A stretch of DNA of 64,000 bases from Teratosphaeria epicoccoides (lineage: Eukaryota > Ascomycota > Dothideomycetes > Mycosphaerellales > Teratosphaeriaceae): assembly GCA_021401465.1 (NCBI GenBank), contig JADDMT010000100.1, positions 42,249 through 106,248 on the forward strand, written 5' to 3'. The notes beneath the pieces are model-generated. The model had not been told where the DNA came from and searched no databases. It saw nothing but the letters and a program-made list of their open reading frames with translations. Both the position numbers and the translations under genes were made by a program. Positions 37,412-48,128 of the stretch are shown in pieces (the first letter of the stretch is position 1; each line of letters begins with the position of its first letter).

Positions 37412-38447
37412 TCATTCGCGGAGCGGATAGCCAATGCTGGTCAAAAAAGCCGTGGAGAAATTGGTCGCCCGATACTCCATTGTCTTCCTGTCACTATCAA
37501 TGTCATCTGAAGACGTCTGCAATACTTCTTCAAGGCCCCTGTACACTCCGTTACTTCATGGGTCTCTTGTAGGGGCGTTGTGCCGGGGAACAAATAGTTG
37601 GTCGACCGGCTTACCAGTCACGTCTGACACGGTAGTAGACCGAGGTTAAACCGCCCTTGGACCTTTGCCGTGGCTCATACATCTCAGTGTAGGCATCTTC
37701 AATTGCCGACCATGGCTTCCTGAGGGCTATCCGCAAGTACATGATGAAAAATTTCTGTTCTTCCGTGTACGCTGGGCGAGACGGGTGGGAAGACTTCGTT
37801 GTCGCCACGTGGTCGCTCACGGAGCTCGCACTGTCGCCAAGACTGGCACAGTTGTGTGGCTCACCCTCCCCTCCACTATCTTGGCGAAAGGCGGTGTCCA
37901 GATCATGCGCGATCCAGGAGTCCTGTTCCGGGTGTGGAGTCGTCGCCCGCAAGAGACAAGACCGCGGGACCTGTTCGCCGGTAGATGGACCTCTGGATGA
38001 AGGCGTGTCCGCGCTACCATTGCCCATGCAGGCCTCAAAGCTTCCCACAGGACCATGATATGTCGCCTGATCGCCGCGCAATGCGACAACTGCCAATTCA
38101 AGCGGCCCAGGCCCAAGACCGGGTACCGGGCTGTTGTATTCGCCTGCACGAGGCTGCACGCTTACACTTGACGAATGGATCGGTTTGTATTGCGCGCTGT
38201 CTCGTTTTGGCCCGTCTGCACGATCCGACTCAATAACAATATCGTCCGCCGGTGCCAAGAAAGCTATCGACATTCTCCCCAAGCACTTCGAGTCGAGAGG
38301 ATCTTGCGCCGCGACAGGCAGTCCGGCCAACGCTCCAGCTGAGGCGACATCATGTCGATCACTGTTCATGATGGCGATGAATTTCGCGGAGATGAAGCCG
38401 CCTTTGCCTCGCCCATGCCAAGTTACGTTTCGGTTTATCATGATCAC
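37412..38447 (-). CDS. Myb/SANT-like fungal protein (hypothetical regulator)
   Basis: Exon 1 (38447-37615) encodes a low-complexity region followed by YTEEQKFFIMYLRIALRKPW...YEPRQRSKGGLTSVYYRVRRDW, a helix-turn-helix-like block seen at the C-terminus of many uncharacterised fungal proteins. The frame ends just past a donor (TG|GTAAGC). A 76-bp intron ending GTACAG joins exon 2 (37538-37412), which adds 41 residues (GLEEVLQTSSDDIDSDRKTM onward) in the same frame. Total length is 318 if the ATG at 38447 is used; MNSDRHD at 38369 is an alternative start. DNA binding is a guess from the block. The intron has a weak branch site. Confidence 0.5.
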
Positions 38448-40022
38448 ACCGCGAGATCCCGGTAGGTGTCCGTAGTCGCCTCGATCCGTACGGAGCCGGT
38501 CTACTCGGTGCGTGATGCGGTTACCAGAGCGCCATGGGGCACTTTGTCAAGGCGGGTGGGCCTGGAGGTATGGCCATGGTCCTGGCGGCGGAGGCGGGCA
38601 CACCTCCTATGCTTGCACAGGTGATCGCTCCGGGACGGACGGCGGCGGCCGCTTTGTGCCTTGGGTACGACGTGCGGCTCTATCGCGGTCGTGCTTGCAT
38701 GTGATTATGTGCATGCTCCCGTGCCAATCACATCTATGGGAGCATCGTATCCATCACCGTGCCGTCATGGTCTATGTCCGAGGTCGGCCGACACACCAGG
38801 AGTACCAAGAATACCAATTGAATTTGCACGCACCGACGGAGGAATGATTGTCTGTCGTGTCTGGCTCACTATTGGCTTCATCACGGGGCCGCATCACATC
38901 GACCTGAAGGAGTCTGAGGCACGGTCGGGATCAGCAGCGCAATGTCGATCAGGTACCGAAGCGGACTATGTCTATTGCCTGGCAAATGGCTCTCGCGTGG
39001 AGGTCCTGCGTGTCCAACCATCGTTCAGTCTTGAATGGTAACACTACTCTGCACTGAACGATGCCTTGTCATTAACAAGACCGCCAAGTGACATCCGAAA
39101 ATCTGCTTGTCAGCTGCATCTCTCTGAAGGACCTGAACTCGCCGTCGCAGCACTCCCGTCTGTCCAAAGGTCTTGCAATTCATCTGATGAATGGGCTCTA
39201 AAAGTGGCATGATGCCAAGCTCCGTTTACATAAGATTCGTCGTCGCTCGTAGTATACTTCGATAGAACGGCTTTGTTGTCGCCGCTGAGAGTATCGTTGA
39301 AAATGTAAGAGCTGCGTCAGAATATCGACCAAAGGAGATTCGATGTTGCGTGTAGAGGTGCGTAGTCTAAAGCTTGCTGTACTCACATGCGTGATGGACC
39401 CGGATTGTCATGTGAAGGAGACAGGGGACGAAGTTCTTTTCTCTCGGCCTGAGTCGTTCGTACTCACGCCTCCACCATTCTGCCTCGGCCGTTCTCTGCC
39501 ATAAAACATCTTCAAGCGCCTTCTGTGCAACCGCAACATCGTTAGTGTACACTCTGAGTTGGCGTCTTGGCTGCGCCCAACCTCGCCAACCTGTACCCGT
39601 ATGTCTCCAATTCTCTCAAAATCTCTTGACGACAGATATCGGGTCTATGAAGCATGCGAATGCAGTGAACGCCATCTTCGGCACCACATTCGCGTGGGCT
39701 CCTTAGCTATTACTAGTCCCTCCTGTGCCCCAAAGCGATGGATAGTGGATTATTCAAGTCAGAGCGAGGATTGAAAGGGTAAGATCAACAGAGGGAGTAG
39801 ACTATAGAGGAGAGTCGGGTCATAGCTAGGGAGGCTACGCGACTCGGATGCTGAAGATTGGAGATGGCTTGCTGTAACAGGAAGCCTGGAAATGAACAGC
39901 CCTTTGACAGATCCGTCGAATGCAAGGTGCTCGTTTGCTCTCAATTTGAAAGTGGCTCTGATTCCACCATAGTGTCGAAGTCACAATGACTCTTGCATTC
40001 TCAAGAAACGCGCCTGATGCAT
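38448..40022. other. Intergenic, about 1.6 kb, one weak gene candidate
   Basis: Plus-strand frames at 38.5-39.05 kb overlap one another without motifs. A short spliced candidate on minus at 39226-39552 is listed separately. No repeat or RNA is evident. Confidence 0.3.
39226..39552 (-). CDS. Possible small two-exon gene, unknown function
   Basis: Exon 1 (39552-39387) encodes a helical, charged stretch (ALEDVLWQRTAEAEWWRREY). A consensus donor GTGAGT starts at 39386 and an acceptor at 39312 leads to exon 2 (39311-39226), giving 83 residues. The coding look rests on the amphipathic helix and the strong donor alone. It could equally be part of a larger gene with an upstream exon, or noncoding. 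Confidence 0.25.
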
Positions 40023-41094
40023 TTACCGCCTCCCAGGTCTCTTCGGTCTCGCAAACCCACTGCCGCCTGCAGCAGATGGTGCAGTCTCACCCGCAGCTTG
40101 AGCAACACCACCGTCCGCATCGCCACCCAGATCACGGGCGGAAAGCTCCCCAGGCTCTGTGGCCTCCAGACTCCTGCTGACGGTGATGCCGGCATCCCTC
40201 TCGGCAACGGTCCTCGTCCAGCTCTTTCCAGTCGAGTAGATCATCCTCTCTTTGATGTTGGAACTCGTCGGACAGGTGTAGATGAAGACAATCTCCGGCT
40301 GTGGTCGGCTGGCGCCGGGGGTGGAGTAGAAGCTGTACCGCGGCTCGGCGGCGTGGATTGTGGCGGCTACAGCGTGCGGAGTGATGTTGTCGGTGGACGA
40401 GTCGAGCGACAGGACTTCCTGGGGCAAGGCGAGTTTCAGCTGGACGAGTGTACCTCTGCAACCTTCCTGTTTGAGCAGGGAAAGAGCTTCCGTCACGCCT
40501 TCCCCGGTCTTGACGTCCACGCGACCAGACACGTGTCCTCTGCGACCGCTGGTGCCTGTGCTCTCTGCTGCCTCGGCATCTTTGACGCCCTTCAAGCCTG
40601 CCTCCTCTTCGGTCAACGGCGCGTCGAGACGCGTGTGTGCTTCGTGCTTCGCCCAGCCGTCTTTGCTGAGCTCGGCTGCTTCCGTGGCGAAGATCTGCTG
40701 CCTAAACCTCTCCAGGCCCAACTCTCTTGCCAGCGTCAATCGTGTGGAGGCGAACAGCATTTTCTGCCGGACGGAAGCCGCGTTGGGGACGTAGGTGATG
40801 GCTGCGTGGCCGTCAGGCGCCGAGGCATCCGTCTTGAGCAGGATGTACACTGCCTCGGTCGGCGTGAGATGCGATTGCAACGCGTCAAGATCCTCCTCGA
40901 CGCGTGATGCCCGTGCGGGGATCGTGTGGAGAGGCACCAGTTGCTCCTGCTCAATGCCCGCGAGCAGTGCCCGCTGGTCGCTGGACGCCACGAGTTGCTT
41001 AAAGGCATTGTGGAGGTCTTCCGACGCTTCACTTTCATCAGCGAAGTCTGGATCATGCAAGGAACAGGAACGCACCCGCAATTCCAGACTGCAT
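40023..41094 (-). CDS. TWF1: Twinfilin (two ADF-H domains)
   Basis: A 19-base first exon (41094-41076, MQSGIA) is joined across a 49-bp intron (41075-41027) to a large exon 41026-40023, giving 340 residues. The splice yields MQSGIAASEDLHNAFKQLVA, the typical start of an ADF/cofilin-homology domain. The second ADF-H domain spans about residues 175-310 and includes RYSFYSTPG and EIVFIYTCPTSSNIKERM. The protein ends in FARPKRPGRR, the basic tail of twinfilins. Twinfilin binds actin monomers and caps or depolymerises filament ends with capping protein. The unspliced frame extends to 41375 and would replace the true start with unrelated sequence. Confidence 0.88.
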
Positions 41095-41484
41095 CTTGGC
41101 AATAGTACTGAGATGATGGTAGTGCTGGTGATTGGCGCCGTCGCATCGTCGACGCCGGGAACTGCCGACCTTCCACGTGATCCCCTAATGAGGTACGTCA
41201 CCATTTGCCAAAAACGGCAGGCACGCTTCGACCATTCATCGACTCCGGCCTCGCCCTGGCGTGTGGACGTTGAGTCTTGGTCTGCCTGCCCTTGACCATG
41301 ACTTCCTGGCACGAGCATACAGCCCTGCATCGCCATGAAGCGCCCCGTGAACCTCCTCAGAGCTCCGCAACCCAACCTTATAAGCGTGTGTGTCCATTCT
41401 CGCTGATCTGACTCTTCGATTGTCGTATCGGACCTGGGCCCTGCTCCGACTGCTCGACGGGAGCTACCGAACTGCCCTCAGACC

Positions 41485-42765
41485 ATGGACTTTCTCGTAG
41501 GCTCCTTCAACTACGACCTCTACACCCTCCGCTTCAAACCTCCACAGAGTCTCTCCGTCATCCGCCCCCATCCGTCCATCGACGGACACTCCTGGCTCGC
41601 CCTCTCCAAGGACCGCAACTTCCTCTACTGCACTGCCTGGACCAAGCCCAGTCCTTCCATCGCCGCCTACAAGGTCTCGCAGGGTGGACGTCAACTCGAC
41701 TTCATCAATGCCAAGCGCGTGAAGTCCATGAGCGGCTATGTCTGCGTAAGCGACACCCACGTCTACTCTGCTGGCGGCCCAACCGGCGAAGTCTTCCGCA
41801 TCCACTCGGATGGCTCGATCGGCGACCTGGTGCAAGAACTCGACTTTGTGGATCCAGAGGGCGTCAATCAAAGTGAACAGCGTGGCGCCGTCCCTCACGG
41901 CGACTTTGGAGGCCTTCGCCACGGCGCCCACTCCGTTGACCTGAGTCCGGATGGCAAAAGCCTGTACATCGCAGACATCGGCCGAAACTGCATCTGGACC
42001 TACAGCATCAACAACCAACCCGCCACGTCCGAAGTCCGACTGAACCTCGCTGCCGGAGCATCCGGTGCCACGGCCTCAGAGCACAAGTCGCAAGAACCGC
42101 ATCTCAAGCTCGGCAGCAAGCATGTCGCCCCGCGCTCCCATGACGGGCCTCGACACACCTGGCCTCATCCCAACGGCAAGATCTTGTATAGTCTCCAAGA
42201 ACACTCAAGCATGGTGGATCTCTTCTCCATCTCCCCCGACGACGGTGTCACACTCCAGCACCTCGCGGGGGTTACGATTATCCCGGAAGGCAAAGACGCA
42301 AAGGATTTCTGGGCCGATGAAGTCCGTCTTTCCACTGGTCCAGACAGGACGAAACCAAGATACATGTACGCCAGCACTCGCGGCTTGAAAGCAGAGACAA
42401 AGGGTTACGTCGCCGTCTATCCTCTCAGTCCTGACGGGACGCTAGCGAGCGAGACGGCGGTTCACATCTGGGAGACGCCGACGAGTGGCGGGATTGCGAA
42501 TGCCATTGAGCCTGCTCCTTGGCCGAGTACAGAAGAGAGGAGGGTGGAGCATGGGCCTCGTGAGATTGAGGCTTCTGGGAAAGCCGAGGATGGTTCTGGT
42601 GGTGATGCGGTGGAATACTTAGCTATGACCGACAGTGAGGAAGGCTGGGTCTTCATGCTCGCGTTCGACCCTGGAAAAGGCAAGATCGAGGAAGTGGCTA
42701 GAGTGAATCTGGGCAAGACGGATGAAGGGGAGGTCGTCAAGGCTGCTACCGCTGTGTGGCTGTGA
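41485..42765 (+). CDS. 3-carboxy-cis,cis-muconate cyclase (lactonase-type beta-propeller)
   Basis: Single exon, 426 residues, starting MDFLVGSFNYDLYTLRF. The sequence shows the repeated blades of the seven-bladed Lactonase (PF10282) propeller, with GHSWLALSKDRNFLYCTAW, LRHGAHSVDLSPDGKSLYIADIG, SHDGPRHTWPHPNGKILYSL and a closing VKAATAVWL. Fungal carboxymuconate lactonizing enzyme converts 3-carboxymuconate to 3-carboxymuconolactone in protocatechuate breakdown, using conserved His and Arg residues; the His of the GAHSVDLSPDG and PRHTWPHP blocks are candidates. Other pathway genes are not adjacent. Related 6-phosphogluconolactonases share the fold, but the start and length fit the muconate enzyme. 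Confidence 0.85.
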   Translation: MDFLVGSFNYDLYTLRFKPPQSLSVIRPHPSIDGHSWLALSKDRNFLYCTAWTKPSPSIAAYKVSQGGRQLDFINAKRVKSMSGYVCVSDTHVYSAGGPTGEVFRIHSDGSIGDLVQELDFVDPEGVNQSEQRGAVPHGDFGGLRHGAHSVDLSPDGKSLYIADIGRNCIWTYSINNQPATSEVRLNLAAGASGATASEHKSQEPHLKLGSKHVAPRSHDGPRHTWPHPNGKILYSLQEHSSMVDLFSISPDDGVTLQHLAGVTIIPEGKDAKDFWADEVRLSTGPDRTKPRYMYASTRGLKAETKGYVAVYPLSPDGTLASETAVHIWETPTSGGIANAIEPAPWPSTEERRVEHGPREIEASGKAEDGSGGDAVEYLAMTDSEEGWVFMLAFDPGKGKIEEVARVNLGKTDEGEVVKAATAVWL

Positions 42766-43752
42766 TAGATGTCTTGGACCGTAAGGGATAATGTGAGTCG
42801 AGACTGCCCGCCACTCTCTCGCTACAGTCCTTGCGCATTTTCATTCCTCCATGTCTGCGAGCATGCTCTGTTTGTCGTGCAAGCATACCCCTGGCTAAGG
42901 TCATACAAAACGAGGTGCGAGCAACACCTGACCTCTGGCGTGGGCTAGTTAGTCATGACCTTTGGATCTCCTTTTGCTGAGAGTAGTAGAAACCGGTACT
43001 CATCTATCTTGACGATGGAAGGCGGACTGTATGGTTCAAACTGCCTAGCCTGCTAACCCTGCTGACCCACAATCGAGACAGAGAACCCCAGTGGTTTCTC
43101 TGGCATCCATGCGGAAACGCCCGAGCACAAACGTAAAATCAGTTTGCAACTTCGACAACTTCATGCTTGCTCACCGGCATTGTTTTCCACAGCATTGACA
43201 GCATTATTGCACTTTACACAAAAAGACAAAAGAACAGCTTCGATCCTTCACCCGTGACGACCGATCCAAGCTCCATCTCCACCGCCCCTGCAGAAACCTG
43301 CAGTCCTCCAAATTGAAAGGAAAGGGAGAGGAGGAAGCTGCCTGCCGTCGTCCATGGCGAGTCAACGTCCTGGACCACGTGCCGTACCTATCTCGGCTCC
43401 GAGACAGCACCGCCGTACGGGTAGGTACGATAGATCGTGATGCTCGTACATCTCGTCACAGATGAAGAGAAACAGATCGATAATGCGGACGTCGGTTCGT
43501 TCAGAAGTCAAGCAATCAGCACGAGCCACCACAGCCCGCCCCGAATCCTCCCGTCACCTCTCAAACTTCTGCAGCCCTGCCCTCTCCCTGCTCCATTCCA
43601 GTCTCCGTGGCCGCTCCGCCGCCCTCACCAGCCACATTCCTCCTCATAACCTCCCTTAACCCCTGCTATAGTCACTGTCCTCGCCTTCGCCAACCCCACT
43701 CAACAACACCCAACCCCTCGTCAGCTCCGCCATCTGCTTCCCCACTTTCACC
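42766..43752. other. Intergenic, about 1 kb
   Basis: Mostly short overlapping frames, C-rich on plus near 43.5-43.8 kb. No gene is supported apart from the doubtful fragment that follows. Confidence 0.35.
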
Positions 43753-44049
43753 TCACACGCGCCCCGCTCCTTCCACTCTCTGCCCAGCTTCGTCACCGCC
43801 GCCCCGCGCCCGCCACGCATTGGTCCGAGCATACCCATCGATGAAGCGCCCCAGCAGCTCCACAATTTGCAGCGCGAGATTACACTGTTCGATTGAAGAG
43901 AGAATTTGTCGTGGAGTGTGCTCGGCGATGGAGGGCCTGAGGACGTTGAGGTTGCAGTGAAGCTACGCTGCGAGGTCTCTGACGGCAGAATCTGTCAGCG
44001 CAAACGGACCTGGCGCGATGGCGGTGGTTTGGGAGACTGAACCGTCCAT
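43753..44049 (-). pseudogene. Possible gene remnant interrupted by an amber stop
   Basis: From an ATG at 44049, 28 codons (MDGSVSQTTAIAPGPFALTD onward) lead to a TAG at 43965-43963. The same frame stays open for 69 more codons with a protein-like stretch including SSIEQCNLALQIVELLGRFI. The total from ATG to the next TGA is exactly 99 codons in one frame. The continuous frame suggests one coding unit with a nonsense change. Alternatives are an unrecognised intron or chance. No family is recognised. Confidence 0.3.
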
Positions 44050-44747
44050 TATCTCGTGTGGAGAGTGAGAGGCCTGCTCGCCATTTGAAACGCTTGAGTA
44101 CAACCGGTGTGGCTGGCCTGGTCGGAGGTGCTCATGCTTCCGTCGTTCTTCCGGACAGAAGACATGCTAATGAGGACCTTCCGACAGAGCAGCGCATGTT
44201 CACTGATATGTATGGACGCTCTTTTGCTGCTTGGACGGCAGACCCAACGACCAGCGATCGCTCACTCATCAGGCATTGCCGAACTGTCAAAGAGCCCTTT
44301 CCGTTGGTTGACAGTAGTCAATAAAGCGGTGTACGATTTTCGGGCCCTTCTGCTGCCCATTGATTGCTCTGGAACGTCCTAAACGCTTCGCTCAGTTCGC
44401 CTACGATCGCCAACTTATATTATGCGTACGCAGGGGTGGGACGCATTGCTCTCCGTCTCAATCGACTGATTTGTCCAGATTTAATGTGGTATGGGCAGCG
44501 CAGAGAGCGATTGATTGCAGTGTGACATCTCGTGGGCTTGATTAGCACGCACTGCCTCCCAATCGGCATGACCTTAAAGACCTTCCGCGTGAGTCCTTCG
44601 GCCGCCACGCCTGAGCGGAGGTGCTATTGAGGTTTCCCAAAGTTCTCATCAGGTGGCACAGGATTGAAAAAGCACACCTCTTGGTGTTCAGCCTTCCTTC
44701 CACTAACGCTGCGGCTCTGCTATCTCCCGACTTGGCCTACATTACCA
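44050..44747. other. Intergenic, about 700 bp
   Basis: No supported gene. Short plus frames at 44058-44382 lack motifs and overlap each other. Confidence 0.35.
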
Positions 44748-46007
44748 TCATTCCTCCAATGCAGACCACTCGTCCTCCTCGCTCTCAAGCTCTGTACTCC
44801 TTGCTCCCTGCCTTTTTGCCACCTCTCTCTTTGTCTCCTCATTCTTCGCCTCCTTCCTCTCCCTCACCACCTTGACCTCTCTCCTCAAAGCAGGTGCCGC
44901 AGGCCGTACACACTCAACCCATTTGCTCCAAAATGCTTCATCCGCTTCTGTACCCGTCATCACCATCAAGGTCTGGGTAGCGATTGCCAAAGCTCCCAAC
45001 GTCCCCTTCTCGCAATCAGAACCCTGCTCGGCCTGTCCGGCCCTGCCACGAATTGTGTCCATTAATAATTCCAGGCGTGGCTTGGCGTAGTCACCAGTCA
45101 ATTTCTCAAAATGACTAACGATTTTGCAGGCCAGTTCGCCGTCAATTTGCGCGGTCGCAGGAGTGAAAAGTCCGCTGTTGGCCAGTGCGTTCTTGTGGAG
45201 CTCATGGATCCATTCATGCAGTTGCTTTGCCGTCGCCTCTTCGCTGGGTAGGTTTTGCTTTGTAGTACTAGTCGCCCATTCTGGGTCCTTGGTCTTCGAG
45301 TCTGGAGGGTTGCTGCCATTTCCTGGGTCGTCCACGGTCTGGTCGGAGGAGCGAGCGGCATGCTCTGGCAATTTGAACGCGTTCAGCTCTCCTCTTTTCG
45401 CAGCCCCTACAATCTCCCCGAATTTCCTCTCATATTCTTCCGTCGTCTCCAACCCTGTGATGGCCACTAGTGGCTGAGTAAGACTCGCCACGATTCCCAG
45501 CAAGCCATTCTCTCGCTCCGTCCACCGATACTTCTCCTGACCCCACTGCACCACGGTAGCGATGCCATTGCCTGCGCGCCTCTGGTACAAGGCGGTGAAT
45601 TCTGCGAAGACGCTGAGAAGCCTTTCGGCTTTAGCGACCTTCTCGTCGTCGTGATCTTCTTTCTGGACTTCGTCAACGAGCATTTGTGTTGCTCGAAGTT
45701 CCTCTTGAGTAATTGTGCAATCAGAATTCGGCGAAGCTGCTACGTGTCTGGCCGTGTGCGATCCATTCCCCACTGTTCTCTTCTTGTTCTTCTTCTCCTC
45801 CTCCTCATTCTCCTCCCGCATTGCCTTGCTCCAATTTAGACACGCATCAAGACAACGATTCTGCTCCCGCGCCTGGCCGAGCAGGTCGCGCAGTTGCTCA
45901 TTCTTCTCGAGCGCATGCTCGTGCATAGTTTCGCAGATCGTTGCAAGATTGTTGGCGAGCTCTTCCCTAGGCTGCATAACCGATTCTGAGAAACCAGATA
46001 AAGACAT
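44748..46007 (-). CDS. Hypothetical coiled-coil protein
   Basis: Intronless frame; the ATG at 46007 (MSLSGFSESVMQPREELANN) gives 419 residues, while the open frame reaches further up to 46208 with less protein-like sequence. It is rich in Glu, Lys and Ala with long helical stretches (about residues 20-75 and 115-200) and two similar segments, each ending in a hydrophobic helix: GIVASLTQPLVAITGLETTEEYERKF and LGALAIATQTLMVMTGTEADEAFW. This suggests an internal duplication of a helical module. There is no signal peptide or membrane span. I do not recognise the family. Confidence 0.6.
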   Translation of the reverse strand: MSLSGFSESVMQPREELANNLATICETMHEHALEKNEQLRDLLGQAREQNRCLDACLNWSKAMREENEEEEKKNKKRTVGNGSHTARHVAASPNSDCTITQEELRATQMLVDEVQKEDHDDEKVAKAERLLSVFAEFTALYQRRAGNGIATVVQWGQEKYRWTERENGLLGIVASLTQPLVAITGLETTEEYERKFGEIVGAAKRGELNAFKLPEHAARSSDQTVDDPGNGSNPPDSKTKDPEWATSTTKQNLPSEEATAKQLHEWIHELHKNALANSGLFTPATAQIDGELACKIVSHFEKLTGDYAKPRLELLMDTIRGRAGQAEQGSDCEKGTLGALAIATQTLMVMTGTEADEAFWSKWVECVRPAAPALRREVKVVRERKEAKNEETKREVAKRQGARSTELESEEDEWSALEE

Positions 46008-46258
46008 GCTGATGCAGATCTGAAAGTATTCTGGGACGAGTATTATGCATGACTGGAGCCGTTTGCTGCTAGAAGGCATGCGCTTTAATGGTCGATTGAG
46101 GGTGCGGGTCGAGAATGTGGTAGAATCGAAAGGGCCCTGAGGTTCATTATTGACAGCAGAGCGATACATAGCTGCTCTTTTGAGGAGACGTTTGCTCAAG
46201 TATGGCAAAGCTGGATTGCTGGAGCGGTTCCATATCGCAGGATCGTGCTCGTCATGTT

Positions 46259-46828
46259 TCAGCGCTCCTTGCCGCCCTCAACGACGAGGTACCTCCCACT
46301 CCTCTGTGCCGCCATCCCTAACACATCCCACTTACCCTCTCCAGACTCCACTGCCTCGCCTCTCCCCCTCTGAATCCTCCTCAACCCGTTTCCCTTGATG
46401 TCCTCCCTCTCCATTGCCGCCTTCAATTGCTCCAAACCAATCTCAGCCTCCTGTTCTCCCTCGATTGTTTCGTCCCTCAGACTCCGTAGCGGCTCCACGC
46501 CGACTGTGTCGACCTTCTGAATCTCGCGCACGAAGTGAAGTTGAGAGGTCAGTGTTGAGAGCATGCGTGCCTCCTCTTCCGGTGATGAGGGAGGTGGGAG
46601 AGCGGAGAGGCGGAGCAGGTGGTGGAGCTGTTTCGAGGTGATGGAAGGGGAGTTGGTGGAGGCAGCATCAGATGGGGGTAGCAAGGAAGAAATGGACCAG
46701 GTGGGTTTGCTGAGCAGTTGGTCAATGTCGAGTGGGGTGTCTGCGGAGTGGTGAAGGCCGGAGGTGTTGAGGTATCGTCGGGCGGGGATGGAGCGCTGCA
46801 GCCGCACGACAGCCTGAAGAGTGTTCAT
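46259..46828 (-). CDS. Mitochondrial Glu-tRNA(Gln) amidotransferase subunit, GatC-like
   Basis: Single exon, 189 residues from ATG 46828 (MNTLQAVVRLQRSIPARRYL), a basic amphipathic start typical of mitochondrial import; an upstream in-frame ATG lies at 46867. The core ITSKQLHHLLRLSALPPPSS...MLSTLTSQLHFVREIQKVDT and VGVEPLRSLRDE matches the GatC pattern (helix-loop-helix, then VDTxGVEP). GatC stabilises the GatA/GatB amidotransferase that makes Gln-tRNA(Gln) in mitochondria. Fungal versions carry extra C-terminal sequence, as here. Its start is about 250 bp from the preceding minus gene's frame. Confidence 0.75.
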   Translation of the reverse strand: MNTLQAVVRLQRSIPARRYLNTSGLHHSADTPLDIDQLLSKPTWSISSLLPPSDAASTNSPSITSKQLHHLLRLSALPPPSSPEEEARMLSTLTSQLHFVREIQKVDTVGVEPLRSLRDETIEGEQEAEIGLEQLKAAMEREDIKGNGLRRIQRGRGEAVESGEGKWDVLGMAAQRSGRYLVVEGGKER

Positions 46829-47097
46829 TATTGAATGAGTATTTCGGCTCAAGCCTGATTGTAACATTGATGAAATTCACGAGTCAGCTGACACGTTGAT
46901 CGGGCTATAGACCTTGTTCCAAAGACCTGCTGATAGATAGAGATATGTCGATGTATCCGTCCGTATTCCCACTAACACCAGACTTCCCCGACCGATCACA
47001 TACAGGGTGGGGGACCAGCAGAAACAAACCCCGCCCGTGCTTGTCATCACGGCGTGCCTCCCATTCCGGTCGTCGTTCGTACATGTAAACTCCTCGA

Positions 47098-47557
47098 TCA
47101 CGAACAAGTCTGCCCATCGCGCTCGCAACGAAAGCTAGAAGCGAAGATTTTCCCGCATTTGCAGTTTGCGGCCCGGTCTGCACAGTCGGTCAAGAGCTTG
47201 CCATTGACACCGTCGCATTGAAGCTATGGCAAGTTAGAAAGAAAAGGGGAAAAGCTCACGGAACATGTGCCCTCCATCCATTGCCAGATAGATAGGCGGT
47301 GGTAATGCTTGGAGAGCGGAAATGAGGGCGGGCTTACGATCAAGTTGCCATTTGTGGAACAGGCCTGTTCGAGACATATTTTGTCAGTAGTCTGGGTGCA
47401 AATTTGGGTTCATTTGGTAAGTCACTCAAGAGCAACAGCCTATCCAAATGGACGCGGAGATGCATACTTGGTAATCTCTGTTGTTGGAGTCGGTGCATTG
47501 CGCTTCGACAGTCACGACCAGCGAGGCCAGCAGGTAGACGCACGCGGTGAAACGCAT
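47098..47557 (-). CDS. Small secreted cysteine-rich protein (candidate effector), three exons
   Basis: Exons 47557-47468, 47364-47338 (only 27 bases) and 47223-47098 join in phase 0 to 80 residues. Intron 1 (103 bp) starts GTATGC, has CTACTGACAAA and ends GAACAG. Intron 2 (114 bp) starts GTAAGC and ends TTCTAACTTGCCATAG. Residues 1-19 (MRFTACVYLLASLVVTVEA) form a signal peptide. The mature ~61-residue chain has eight cysteines: QC, AC, QC, DC, NC-KC, RC and TC. The pattern suggests four disulfides. Similar architecture is common among fungal effectors and antimicrobial peptides. I recognise no family; function is unknown. The 27-base exon makes automated gene models likely to miss it. Confidence 0.65.
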
Positions 47558-48128
47558 CTTGGAGTGAGCAACTTGAACGTAGTCGTTAGATTGACTTTCG
47601 TCGTTGAGGGTCTTGTGAAGGGAGTGTCTCGCGCTGTCAAATAAGGCCGGGAGAATGGAAGGAGATATGGACACGCAATACGTGTTCTTGGTCCCTCCAA
47701 GAGAGCGGCCTGCTCGTCTCTCGTCTTGTCACCGCCTGTCGCGGCGCTTGTCATTGATCTTGGATGCTTGGGAGGTGGGACCGCAGGCTCGAAGCAAACA
47801 CCTCCGCAGGCTCCTTAGTGGCCATGTTCTGCTACCGACATAGCTTGAGGGTGTACATAGCGTCGGCGGTGAGCAGGCACGGTCATAAGATATGCCAAGC
47901 AGTGACGAGGTGCGAGCTCCAGCGTACAGATCAGGAGGATTGAATGCATATCGAGACCACACAACTGGTCGAGTCTCATCTCGTCCCCATGTGGCACATT
48001 CCTTGATCTAAATGCGCACACATGTGCACCTGCGTCATGGGCCGGCGGCGAGCGAGAATCTCCCGAGCTCTGCATCCAGTCGTCACAGCAGTTTCACAAT
48101 ACCTTATCTCTCCACCCTTGGTCTTGCC
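47558..48128. other. Intergenic, about 570 bp, divergent promoters
   Basis: Lies between the divergent starts of the secreted protein (minus) and the small hypothetical gene (plus). No gene or repeat is seen. Confidence 0.4.

Noticed and set aside
38512..39041. Two overlapping plus frames near 38.5-39.0 kb
   Set aside because: Different frames look weakly protein-like in pieces, but no motif or splice path joins them.
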